From Silanimonas lenta DSM 16282 (lineage in GTDB: Bacteria; Pseudomonadota; Gammaproteobacteria; Xanthomonadales; Xanthomonadaceae), in contig NZ_KE386844.1 of NCBI RefSeq assembly GCF_000429065.1, forward strand, positions 248,001 to 312,000: 64,000 bases of DNA, given 5' to 3'. The notes beneath the pieces are model-generated. The model saw only the letters and a program-made list of their open reading frames with translations. It did no database searches and had not been told where the DNA came from. This document shows positions 8,646 to 17,800 of this stretch, in pieces. Every line of letters begins with the position of its first letter. Position 1 is the first letter of the stretch. The position numbers were made by a program, and so were the translations under genes.

Positions 8646-9122
8646 TCAGGGCCACCAGAAGCGGGTGAGGCGGCCGATCCCCGGCTCCACCGGTCCCTCG
8701 GCCGGCAGCGCGAGCACGGCGATGCCGGCGGTCGGCATGCCGCGAAAATCGCTGCTCTGGCCGCTGTGCAGCAGGGCCGCCACCTGCTCGAAACCGGGGT
8801 TGTGGCCCACCATCAGCAGCCGCCCGGCCTCGGCATGTTCCTCGACCAGGGCCATGAGCGTGCCCGGCACCGCCTCGTAGATGCGCGGCTCATAGCGCAC
8901 GTCGACATAGCCGAGCACCGAGAGCACGCGCTCCAGGGTCTCGCGGGTGCGGCGGGCCGGCGAGCAGAGCACCCGCACCGGCCGCAGGCCCTCTCCGGCC
9001 AGCCAGCGGGCAGCGGCCTCGGCCTCGGCCTGGCCGCGCAGCGAGAGTGGCCGCTCGGCATCGGCCTGGCCGGGCTGGGCCGGTTCGGCATGGGCATGGC
9101 GCAGCAGGATGAGTTCGCGCAT
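8646..9122 (-). CDS. sixA: Phosphohistidine phosphatase SixA
   Basis: A 158-residue histidine phosphatase superfamily protein. The catalytic RHG-type motif is RHA at residues 9-11 (LLRHAHAEP), the form seen in SixA, and the second catalytic His lies in VGHNPGFEQV. SixA dephosphorylates phosphohistidine on Hpt domains or the nitrogen phosphotransferase system. Length matches the ~160 residues of E. coli SixA. The frame is open far upstream, but the start at 9120-9122 (MRELILLRHA) is set by the family N-terminus and by the end of the ParA gene 8 bases upstream. Confidence 0.9.
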   Translation of the reverse strand: MRELILLRHAHAEPAQPGQADAERPLSLRGQAEAEAAARWLAGEGLRPVRVLCSPARRTRETLERVLSVLGYVDVRYEPRIYEAVPGTLMALVEEHAEAGRLLMVGHNPGFEQVAALLHSGQSSDFRGMPTAGIAVLALPAEGPVEPGIGRLTRFWWP

Positions 9123-9130
9123 GGGGATGT

Positions 9131-9763
9131 TCAGGCGTGTTTCTTGAGCCAGCGGTAGATCGGGGCGAAGTCGTCCTGGTGGCCGCGCATCTGCTCCGAG
9201 CGGTAATCGTCCACACAACGGCCGAGTGCCGCCAGCAGCACATAGGCCTGGGAATCGCGGAGCTGGGCCACGAGCGGGTAGGGCCAGAGGCGCAGCTGCT
9301 CCAGTGCCTGCTGGCTCACCGAGGTCCAGGCCTTGATGCGGTTGGCCACCAGGCCCACCGGCAGCCGGCGCTTCTTCACCCGCGGCACCTGGGCCAGCGA
9401 GTTCAGGAAGGGCACGGTGGCCTCGAGGTCGATGGCCGAGGGCAGCACCGGCACCAGCACCGCGTCGGCCATCTCCAGGAAGGGCTCGAGCCCGGCCGCC
9501 ATGGCCCCGGCCGGCGCGTCGATCACCACGCGCCCGGCGTCCTCGGGGAGGTGCCTGCGGAAGGCGCGGGCATGGCCGTCCACCGGCAGCACCGCAGCCT
9601 CCATGCCGGCGCGCCTCTCGCACCAGCGGGTGGCCGAGGCCTGCGGATCGGCATCGACCAGCACCGTGGCCTTGCCGGCCACGGCAAAGTGCCCGGCGAG
9701 CTGGGTGGCGAGGGTGGTCTTGCCGGCACCCCCCTTGGAGCTGGCCACGAGGATCGTCTGCAT
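9131..9763 (-). CDS. ParA/MinD-superfamily ATPase, solo
   Basis: A 210-residue deviant-Walker ATPase: KGGAGKTT (residues 10-17) with the signature lysine, DADPQASA as the switch region and VVIDAPAG as Walker B. Short ParA-like proteins of this size often position cytoplasmic cargo rather than segregate DNA. No parB gene or parS-like repeat is nearby, and the polar chemotaxis ParC is encoded elsewhere in this window, so this is a separate paralogue. It lies 8 bases from sixA and probably shares its transcript. Its cargo is unknown. Confidence 0.85.
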   Translation of the reverse strand: MQTILVASSKGGAGKTTLATQLAGHFAVAGKATVLVDADPQASATRWCERRAGMEAAVLPVDGHARAFRRHLPEDAGRVVIDAPAGAMAAGLEPFLEMADAVLVPVLPSAIDLEATVPFLNSLAQVPRVKKRRLPVGLVANRIKAWTSVSQQALEQLRLWPYPLVAQLRDSQAYVLLAALGRCVDDYRSEQMRGHQDDFAPIYRWLKKHA

Positions 9764-9832
9764 GCGCGCGCTTCCCTACCGAGCCTGCGCCGCACTCTAG
9801 CAAGCAGGCCGCGCGGGCGCACGAGCGGAAAA

Positions 9833-11554
9833 TCAGAACCCCGCCGCCTGCCCGTCCTTGCGGCTCTCGCTGGCGCCGACCCAGCCGCCGTTCGGGTTCT
9901 TCATGATGGCCTGGTAGCCGCCGTAGGGGCCGTCGGCGAATTCGACACGATGGCCGCGGCGCATGAGCTCGCGGATGGTCCCGTAAGGAAAGCCGCTCTC
10001 CAGCTGCAGCACGCCGCCGTCGGCCATCGGCGTGACCGCGCCCACCGGCTCATCGCTGCCATCGTGGTGCCAGCGTGGGGCATCGCCGGCCTCCTGCAGG
10101 TTCATGCCGAAGTCGACGAGGTTCATCACGATCTGCACATGGCCCTGCGGCTGCATGGCCCCGCCCATCAGGCCGAAGCTGATCCAGGGCTCGCCCCCCT
10201 TGGTGATGAAGGCCGGGATGATGGTGTGGAAGGGCCGCTTGCCGGGCGCATACTCGTTGGGGTGGCCGGGCTTCAGCGAGAACTGCTCGCCGCGGTTCTG
10301 CAGGATGAAGCCGAGGCCCGGCGGCGCCATGCCGCTGCCCATGCCGCGGTAGTTGCTCTGGATCAGCGAGACCATCATGCCGCTGGCATCGGCGGTGGTG
10401 AGATAGATGGTGTCCCCCTCGTCGAGCGAAGGCGGCGTGCCGGGGGCTACCACGCGCTGGGCGCGTTCGCGGTCGATGCGTGCGCGCTGTGCCTCGGCAT
10501 AGGGCTTGGAGATCAGCTCGGCCACCGGCGCCGGGTGGAAGGCCGGATCGGCGTAGTAGCGGGCGCGGTCGGCGAAGGCCAGCTTCTTCGCCTCGACCGC
10601 GAGATGCAGATGCTCGGGGCTGCCGAAGGGGATGCGGCCAAAATCGAAGCCCTCGAGCATGTTGAGCATCTGCAGGGCGGCGATGCCCTGCCCGTTCGGC
10701 GGTAGCTCCCAGACCTCCACGCCGCGGTAACTGACGCTCACCGGCTCCACCCACTCGCCGCGGTGGGCGGCGAAATCGGCTGCCGAAAGAAAGCCACCCT
10801 GCTCTCGCACATAGGCCTCGACGATGCGCGGCAACTCGCCCTCGTAAAAACCGGCGCGGCCTCGGCGGGCGATGCGCTCGTAGGTGCGGGCGAGGTTCTC
10901 GTTCTTCCACATCTCGCCGGTCCGCGGCGCGCGGCCGTCGATCGTGAACTGCTCGGTGAAGCCGGGGAACTGGCTCAGGCGCGGCACCGATCGCTCCCAG
11001 TAGTAGGCGATGGTCTCGTGCACCGGGTGGCCGCGGCGGGCGTAGTCGATGCTCGGCTTCAACAGCTCGGCCATGGGCAGCCTGCCGAAGCGGCCGTGCA
11101 GGGCGAACCAGCCATCGACCGCGCCGGGCACGGTGACCGGCAGGGCGCCGTGGGAGGGGATCAGGTGCATGCCCTGCGCGTCGAACCACTCGCGGCTGAG
11201 GCCCTGCGGGGACCGGCCGGAGCCGTTGTAGCCATGGAGCTTCCGCGTCTTCGGGTCCCAGACGATGGCGAACAGATCGCCGCCGATGCCGCAGCCGGTG
11301 GGTTCCATCAGGCCCAGCGCGGCATTGGCGGCGATGGCGGCATCCACCGCCGTACCGCCGCGGCGCATCACCTCGAGGGCGATCTGGGTGGCCAGCGGGT
11401 GCGAGGTGGCGGCCATGGCCTGCGGGGCATAGACCTCGGAGCGGGTGGCGAAAGGCTGGCCGGTGATCCGGTCGGCGGCGAAGCCGGGCCCAGGGGTCGC
11501 GATCAGGATCGTCGCGAGGCAGGACGCATGGGCAAGGGAGGCGAGGCGATACAC
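9833..11554 (-). CDS. ggt: Gamma-glutamyltranspeptidase (exported)
   Basis: Periplasmic N-terminal nucleophile hydrolase that cleaves the gamma-glutamyl bond of glutathione and related peptides. The proenzyme self-cleaves before a threonine, here T382 in GDTIYLTTAD, giving large and small subunits. Other landmarks are GGTAVDAAIAAN and the GSGMAPPGLGFILQNRG glycine-rich region. Length (573 residues) is normal. The longest frame begins with TTG at 11588-11590, but the GTG at 11552-11554 was preferred: GAAGGA lies upstream and translation yields a clean signal peptide (MYRLASLAHASCLATILIA, cleaved near GFA). It is divergent from the oxygenase-like gene. Confidence 0.9.
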   Translation of the reverse strand: MYRLASLAHASCLATILIATPGPGFAADRITGQPFATRSEVYAPQAMAATSHPLATQIALEVMRRGGTAVDAAIAANAALGLMEPTGCGIGGDLFAIVWDPKTRKLHGYNGSGRSPQGLSREWFDAQGMHLIPSHGALPVTVPGAVDGWFALHGRFGRLPMAELLKPSIDYARRGHPVHETIAYYWERSVPRLSQFPGFTEQFTIDGRAPRTGEMWKNENLARTYERIARRGRAGFYEGELPRIVEAYVREQGGFLSAADFAAHRGEWVEPVSVSYRGVEVWELPPNGQGIAALQMLNMLEGFDFGRIPFGSPEHLHLAVEAKKLAFADRARYYADPAFHPAPVAELISKPYAEAQRARIDRERAQRVVAPGTPPSLDEGDTIYLTTADASGMMVSLIQSNYRGMGSGMAPPGLGFILQNRGEQFSLKPGHPNEYAPGKRPFHTIIPAFITKGGEPWISFGLMGGAMQPQGHVQIVMNLVDFGMNLQEAGDAPRWHHDGSDEPVGAVTPMADGGVLQLESGFPYGTIRELMRRGHRVEFADGPYGGYQAIMKNPNGGWVGASESRKDGQAAGF

Positions 11555-11571
11555 TGGCAGCGTTTCCTTCA

Positions 11572-11583
11572 CGTTCCGGAACG
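11572..11583. promoter_or_regulatory. 12-bp perfect palindrome between divergent ggt and oxygenase-like genes
   Basis: CGTTCCGGAACG is a perfect palindrome located 17 bases upstream of the preferred ggt start and 9 bases before the start of the plus-strand gene. Such placement suits an operator for a dimeric repressor acting on both genes, but no copy elsewhere in the window was found and no regulator is identified. Confidence 0.3.
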
Positions 11584-11592
11584 GTTTCAAGG

Positions 11593-12237
11593 ATGGCGCA
11601 GATCACGCCGATGTTCGCGGTGCCCTTCGGGTTCGCGCAAATGCCCGCCAGCGAGGCCCTGAACGAGGCACTCCGGGCATTGTTCCTCGCCCGGGAGCAG
11701 GAAGGTACCCGCTGGGCCAATCCCAACCCCTATACCATCCGCAATTCGGCCCTGTTCGAGAGCCATTTCGACCTGTTCGACTGGCCGGAGGAGCCCGTGC
11801 AGCGGCTCGCCCAGTTCTGCCTCGGCGAACTGATGCAGCTCGTAGGACAGCTCTCGGGCTACGACCTCGTCGCCCTGCGCAAGCTGGAGGTGCAGACCGA
11901 CGCCTGGTTCCACATCACCCGGCGCGGGGGGCATTTCGGCATGCACAATCACCCGATGGCCTCGTGGAGCGGGGTCTACTGCGTCAGTCCAGGGCGGCAT
12001 GACGCCGACGCCACGGACTCCGGACGCCTGAGCTTCGTCAATCCGAACAGCCTGGCCGGCATGTACCTCGATCCGGCCAACAGCCGGCTGCGGCAGCCAT
12101 TCGCCTTCTCCAACCACGGCTTCGACCTTGCCGCCGGCCAGCTCATCCTCTTCCCTTCTTGGGTGCAGCACTACGTGCTGCCCTTCCAGGGCGAGGGCGA
12201 GCGCATCACCGTGGCCTTCAACTGCATGTTCCGCTAG
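11593..12237 (+). CDS. 2OG-Fe(II) oxygenase-like protein (TIGR02466 type)
   Basis: A 214-residue cytoplasmic protein resembling the TIGR02466 group of putative 2-oxoglutarate/Fe(II) dioxygenases. A candidate metal-binding region is HFGMHNHPMASWSGVYCV, followed by a long beta region and LILFPSWVQHYVLPFQG, where the second His and a downstream Arg (GERITVAFN) would complete the iron and 2OG sites. Substrate is unknown. The start ATG follows AAGG directly, so an internal start at 11611 is possible. Its stop and that of the convergent phosphoethanolamine transferase share the same CTAG palindrome. Confidence 0.75.
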   Translation: MAQITPMFAVPFGFAQMPASEALNEALRALFLAREQEGTRWANPNPYTIRNSALFESHFDLFDWPEEPVQRLAQFCLGELMQLVGQLSGYDLVALRKLEVQTDAWFHITRRGGHFGMHNHPMASWSGVYCVSPGRHDADATDSGRLSFVNPNSLAGMYLDPANSRLRQPFAFSNHGFDLAAGQLILFPSWVQHYVLPFQGEGERITVAFNCMFR

Positions 12238-13895
12238 GGCATCCCCATCCCTGAGGCAGTGCTCCTCCGGCACGCCCCCAGCAGGTCCTGCGCTGGATCG
12301 AGCACCGCGCTCTCGACGTGCATCAGATCGAGCACGGTGCTGAAGACCGCATCGTGGCTGCGCGGCTTCGCCGCCTCGCGGCGCAGGCAGGCGAGATCGA
12401 GCCCCTCGGCCTCGCGCAGCGAGGGCGACAGCCAGAGCCACAGCGGTACCCGGGTCTGGGCCTCCGGGGCGACGATGCGCGGCACGCCGTGCAGGTAGAG
12501 CCCGGCCTCGCCCAGCGATTCGCCGTGGTCGGAGACATAGAGCAGGGCGGTGTCGCGGGTCGCGGAGAGCGTCTCGAGCAGGGCCACGGCGTCCGCCAGC
12601 ACCGCGTCGGTGTAGAGGATGGCGTTGTCGTAGGCGTTGGTGATTTCCTCGCGGCTGCATTTGCCCAGTTCGTTGCGCTCGCAGGCCGGAGTGAAGCGGC
12701 GGAAAGCTTCGGGGTAGCGCGCGTGGTAGGCCGGGCCATGGTTGCCGAGCATGTGCAGCACCACCACCGCATCGCCCTCCATGGCCTCGATCCGGGATTT
12801 CAGCCCATGCAGCAGTACGCCGTCCAGACAGCGGCTGCCATCGCAGTACTCGGGCAGGTCGGCGTGCAGGAAGCTCTCGAAGGGCAGGCCGTCACACACG
12901 CCCTTGCAGCCGGTCTGGTTGTCGCGCCAGAGGATTTCGATGCCGAGCCGGTGCAGCAGGTGCAGCAGCGACTCGCTGCCCTTCACGAGGTTCCGGTCGT
13001 AGTGCCGCAGGCCCTGCTCCGAGAACAGGCAGGGCACCGAGACCTCGGTATTGGTGCCGCAGGCCTCGACCTCGGGATAGTTGATGCCCTCGAGCGCGGC
13101 GAGGCGCGGCGTGGTCTGCCTGGCATAGCCGTTGAGGCCCCAGTTGGCGGCGCGCACGGTCTCGCCCACCACCAGCAGCAGGACGCGCGGGCGGGCGCCC
13201 TCCGGCCGCTCGCGGCGGGCGTCGGGGGCGATCGGCGCGCGCACCGCCGGCCCCGTTCCGCCCTGGTGCAGGGCCTTGGCCAGGGCCACCATCCAGTTGC
13301 CCGGTGTGACGAGATGGCGCAGCGCCTTCTCGTTGCGCATCAACGAGGCCATGGACTGGAAGTTGAACCCGATCGCCGCGGCGGCAATGCCCAGGGCCAG
13401 GGCGATGCCGAGGGCATGGGCGACGAAACCGCGGCGCAGCGGGCGCGGGGCGGGCTGCCACCACCAGACGAGGAGGCTCGGCACGAGGCCATGCAGCAGC
13501 AGGGCCAGCAGCAGGCCGGGAGTGATGAGCTCCCCGGCCTCCTTGCGCTCGGTGGCCAGCACGTTCACCACCATGTCGGTATCGATGTAGACGTGGTAGC
13601 GCTGCATGTAGAAGGCCGCCGCCGCGGTGACGGACAGCAGCAGCGGCAGCACCACGTCCTTGCTCCAGCGATTGACCAGCACCAGCAGGAGGGCGGCATG
13701 CAGGGCGGCGATGGCGAGGAACAGGCCGAGACCCAGCGCCCAGGCCCCGGGCGCCCGGGCTGCCGCGCTGGCATGGAAAGCCGACCAGAAGGCCGCATTG
13801 GAGACCGCGGCGAAATACAGGCTGCACAGGAGCACCAGCCACTCCACGCCGGCCTGGGGCCGGTGGGCGCGCAGCCAGGCGGCGAGGCCCTTCAT
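12234..13895 (-). CDS. Phosphoethanolamine transferase (EptA/MCR family)
   Basis: Inner-membrane enzyme predicted to add phosphoethanolamine to lipid A or another periplasmic acceptor. The 553-residue protein has about five N-terminal membrane helices (residues ~18-175) and a periplasmic sulfatase-like domain. Catalytic features are intact: E245 in VVGETVRAANW, nucleophile T283 in CGTNTEVSVPC, and the zinc-binding DHGESLGE. The paired cysteines of the domain (SVPCLFS, TGCKGVC, CDGSRC) match the disulfide pattern of EptA/MCR. Lipid A modification of this kind reduces binding of cationic peptides. It is translationally coupled (ATGA) to the upstream PAP2 gene, an association common for chromosomal eptA. 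Confidence 0.9.
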   Translation of the reverse strand: MKGLAAWLRAHRPQAGVEWLVLLCSLYFAAVSNAAFWSAFHASAAARAPGAWALGLGLFLAIAALHAALLLVLVNRWSKDVVLPLLLSVTAAAAFYMQRYHVYIDTDMVVNVLATERKEAGELITPGLLLALLLHGLVPSLLVWWWQPAPRPLRRGFVAHALGIALALGIAAAAIGFNFQSMASLMRNEKALRHLVTPGNWMVALAKALHQGGTGPAVRAPIAPDARRERPEGARPRVLLLVVGETVRAANWGLNGYARQTTPRLAALEGINYPEVEACGTNTEVSVPCLFSEQGLRHYDRNLVKGSESLLHLLHRLGIEILWRDNQTGCKGVCDGLPFESFLHADLPEYCDGSRCLDGVLLHGLKSRIEAMEGDAVVVLHMLGNHGPAYHARYPEAFRRFTPACERNELGKCSREEITNAYDNAILYTDAVLADAVALLETLSATRDTALLYVSDHGESLGEAGLYLHGVPRIVAPEAQTRVPLWLWLSPSLREAEGLDLACLRREAAKPRSHDAVFSTVLDLMHVESAVLDPAQDLLGACRRSTASGMGMP

Positions 13896-14616
13896 GCCAC
13901 CCTCCGGCCGTTGAACAGGCGGTCGAAGGCGAAGGCGACGGTGAGGCAGAGCACCAGCGAGCTGAGGTCATGGGAGAGGAAATGCGCCCCGCGGAGTTCC
14001 TGGGCGGCAGCGAACAGGCCGCCCAGGCCCAGCCCGGCAGCCAGGCCCCAGGCCCGCCAGCGCGGCGCCACCCGGGCAAGGAAGGGGTAAAGCGCCACCC
14101 AGGCAAAGCCGGCGCTGGCGTGTGCCGCCGGGAAGCAGGCGTTGTGCGGGAAGCCGGCGGGGCGTAGCTCGAACAGGCCGGTGTAAGGCAGGGTGCCGCC
14201 ATAGCGTTCGAGGCTCCACGGGCAGTCCATGGGCAGGCCGTACTTGATGGCGGCCACCAGGCCGACGCTGGCGAGCACGCTGGCGAGGAGTGCGAGGAGC
14301 GGCCGACGGACAGCCCGCCCCCGCGGATGCCAGCCCAGCCCTACGGTGCCGAGGGCGAGCAGGAGCCACAGCGCCAGCACCACGCGCTTCCCGCCATCGT
14401 GGATCCAGTCGCGGGTGAGCCAGTGCTCCTGCGGGCCCAGCGCCCGCCCTCGAGGGCATAGAGCGTATCGGCGACCAGGAAGTCCCCGCCCAGACCCTGC
14501 AGCAGGAGCATCAGGACGAGATACCCGGCAACCGCGAGAAGGATTCCCCGGGTTCCTCGGAACCGGTCGGCCAGACGGTGGGATGGCGACAGGGACTCCA
14601 GCGGCGAAGGCGTCAT
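13892..14616 (-). pseudogene. PAP2-family membrane phosphatase, frameshifted
   Basis: A COG3907-like membrane PAP2 phosphatase split over two frames. The N-terminal ~60 residues (MTPSPLESLS to YALEGGRW) read from an ATG at 14614-14616. The rest, from EHWLTRDWIHDGGK onward, continues one frame away to the stop overlapping the next gene's ATG. The break is near 14435-14445 in a GGGCCC run; one added base would restore an unbroken protein of 241 residues, the family's usual size. The active-site region is present downstream: FPAAHASAGF and LRGAHFLSHD. Such enzymes act on lipid phosphates, and pairing with a phosphoethanolamine transferase suggests lipid A remodelling. A sequencing error is as likely as a real lesion. 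Confidence 0.75.
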
Positions 14617-14733
14617 GGCTGAGGACCGGTTCGGTTACGGCGCGCCGACACTGCGCCCGCATGCCTGAGTCTTGCCGGAACGCGATGCAAAACCAGGAAA
14701 AGCGAATCGGTCGCCGCCGTTCCTCGCAGGCCC

Positions 14734-14767
14734 TTGACCCGGCCGCAAAACCGGGACGGGCTATAAT
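14734..14767 (+). promoter_or_regulatory. Possible sigma-70 promoter of iorAB
   Basis: A perfect TATAAT lies at 14762-14767, 38 bases before the preferred iorAB ATG. The nearest -35-like hexamer, TTGACC at 14734-14739, is 22 bases away, longer than the usual 16-18, so the -35 assignment is weak. This A+T-containing patch stands out in otherwise G+C-rich DNA between divergent genes. Confidence 0.4.
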
Positions 14768-14805
14768 CTCGAGTCTTTGCTCGAATGCCCGCGAGGGGCC
14801 TGCCG

Positions 14806-17800
14806 ATGTCCGCCGTCCTGCCTACCGCCACGGACCGTTCCACCGCCATCGTCGATGGCGGCTACACGCTGGACCACAAGTACACCCGCACCGAAGGCCG
14901 CATCTACCTCTCCGGCGTGCAGGCCCTGGTGCGGCTGCCGCTGATGCAGCAGATGCGCGACCGTGCCGCGGGGCTCAATACCGCCGGCTTCATCTCCGGC
15001 TACCGCGGCTCGCCGCTGGGCGGCTTCGACCTCGAGCTGTGGAAGGCGCGCAAGCACCTCGCGGCCTCGGGCATCCACTTCCAGCCGGGCATCAACGAGG
15101 ATCTCGGCGCCACCATGGTCTGGGGCAGCCAGCAGACCAACCTGTGGCCGGGCGCGAAGTACGACGGCGTATTCGGCATGTGGTACGGCAAGGGCCCGGG
15201 CGTGGACCGCTGCGGCGATGTGTTCAAGCATGGCAACGCCGCCGGCACCAGCAGGCACGGCGGCGTGCTGGTGCTGGCCGCCGACGACCATGCCTGCCGC
15301 AGCTCGACGCTGCCGCACGGCTCGGAAGGCGAGTTCGTCAGCGCGATGATGCCGGTGCTGAACCCGGCCGGCGTGCAGGACATCCTCGACATGGGCCTGC
15401 TCGGCTGGGCCATGAGCCGCTACACCGGCCGCTGGGTGGGCTTCAAGACCATCGCCGAGACGGTGGAGAGCTCGGCCTCGGTGAACGTCAATCCGCACCA
15501 GCTCGACATCGTCATCCCCACCGATCTCGAGCTGCCGCCCGGCGGCCTCAACATCCGCTGGCCGGACCCGCCGCTCGAGCAGGAGATGCGCCTGCACCAG
15601 TACGCGGTGAAGGCGGCGCATGCCTTCGCCCGCGCCAACAAGCTCGACAAGATCATCTACGACTCGCCCAAGGCCCGCCTCGGCATCGTCACCACGGGAA
15701 AAAGCTACCTCGACGTGCTGCAGGCCCTCGAGTACCTCGGCATCGACCACAAGGACGCTCAAGACATCGGCATCCGCGTCTACAAGGTGGGCATGACCTG
15801 GCCGCTGGAGCCGCAGGGCATCCGCGCCTTCGCCCGCGGCCTCGAGGACATCGTGGTGGTCGAGGAGAAGCACGCCTTCATCGAGGCGCAGATGAAGGAG
15901 CAGTTCTACAACTTCGACTTCGGTCTTGATAACGGCAGGCGCCCGAGCATCGTCGGCAAGTACGACGAGAACGGCGAATGGATCCTGCCCAGCACCAGCG
16001 AGCTCACGCCGGCACGCATCGCCCGGGTGATCGCCCGCCGCCTGCAGCGCTTCTTCACCAGCGAGGCGATCGAGGCGCGGCTGAAGTGGATCGCCGAGAA
16101 GGAGCAGGAACTGGCCCTGCCGCGCCCGCTGTTCCCGCGCGTGCCCACCTACTGCTCGGGCTGCCCGCACAACACCAGCACGCAAGTGCCGGAGGGCCAC
16201 CGCGCGCTCGGCGGCATCGGCTGCCACTACATGGTCACCTGGATGGACCGCCGCACCGACACCTTCACCCAGATGGGTGGCGAAGGCGCCACCTGGTGCG
16301 GGCAGGCGCCCTTCGTGGAGACGCCGCACGTCTTCCAGAACCTCGGCGACGGCACCTACTTCCACTCCGGCTCGCTGGCGATCCGCCAGGCGGTGTCGGC
16401 CAGGGTCAACATCACCTACAAGATCCTCTACAACGATGCCGTGGCCATGACCGGCGGCCAGCCGGTGGACGGCACGCTCACCGTGCCGGACATCGCCCGG
16501 CAGATGCGCGCCGAGGGCATCCAGACGATCGTCGTGGTCTCCGACGACATCGAGAAGTGGTCGGATCCCTCGATCTTCCCGGACGGCGTGCAGTTCTTCG
16601 ACCGCAGTGAGCTGGAATCGGTACAGAAGCGCCTGGCGCAGGTGAAGGGCGTTTCCATCCTCATCTACGACCAGACCTGCGCCGCCGAGAAGCGCCGCCG
16701 CCGCAAGCGCAAACTGATGGTCGACCCGCCGAAGCGCGTGGTCATCAACTCGCTGGTCTGCGAAGGCTGCGGCGACTGCTCGCTGAAGTCGGCCTGCGTC
16801 TCGGTGCTGCCGAAGGAAACCGAGTACGGCCGCAAGCGCGAGATCGACCAGAGCGGCTGCAACAAGGACTTCAGCTGCGTGAAGGGCTTCTGCCCGAGCT
16901 TCGTCACCGTGGTCGATGCGCCGCTGCGCAGGAAGAAGCCGAAGGCCGCCGTGGACTTCGATGCCCTGCCGATGCCGGCCTTCCGCTCCAGCCTCGAGCA
17001 GCCCTGGAACATCCTGATCACCGGCGTCGGCGGCACTGGCGTGGTCACCATCGGCGCCCTGCTCGGCATGGCCGCGCATCTCGAGGGCAAGGGCGCCTCG
17101 GTGCTCGACCAGACCGGCCTCGCCCAGAAGGGCGGCGCCGTCACCACCCATGTCCGCATCGGCAAGCGCCCGGCCGAGCTGCATGCGGTGCGCATCGCCG
17201 CCGGCGAGGCCGACCTGGTGCTCGGCTGCGACATGGTCGTCGTCAACGACTACTGGTCGCTGTCGAAGATCCGCGCCGACCGCACCGAGGTGGTGCTCAA
17301 CACGTACGAGGCGATGCCCTCGTCCTTCCTGAAGCAGCCCGACCTGCAGTTCCCGGCGCAGGCCATCGTCGAGACGGTGCGCAAGAGCCTGGGCGGCCGC
17401 GCGCCCTTCACCGTGGATGCCACCCGCCTCGCCACCGCGCTCTGCGGCGATGCCATCGCCACCAATCTCTTCATGCTGGGCTATGCCTGGCAGCGCGGCC
17501 TGGTGCCGGTGTCGCTCGAGGCCCTGATGCGGGCGATCGAGCTCAACGGCGCTGCCGTGGAGATGAACCGCCAGGCCTTCGGCTGGGGCCGGCTCGCCGC
17601 CCTCGAGCCGGCCAGGGTGGTCGAGGCCGCCGGCGCGAAGACCGCGACGCGCGAAGGCATGGCCCCGCCGCTCGCCGACGAGGTGCTCTCGACCTCGCTC
17701 GAGGAGCGGGTGGCGCGCCGGGTGGCCTTCCTCACCGATTACCAGGACGCGGCCTACGCGCGGCGCTACAGCGATCTTGTGGCGGAGGTCCGGGCGGCCG

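Noticed and set aside
9131-9763. Solo ParA as part of a plasmid or chromosome partition locus
   Set aside because: There is no parB and no clustered parS-like palindromes; neighbours are sixA and ggt.
12234-13895. Phosphoethanolamine transferase as an acquired mcr gene
   Set aside because: Composition matches the surroundings, it is coupled to a PAP2 gene as in chromosomal eptA operons, and no mobile element is nearby.
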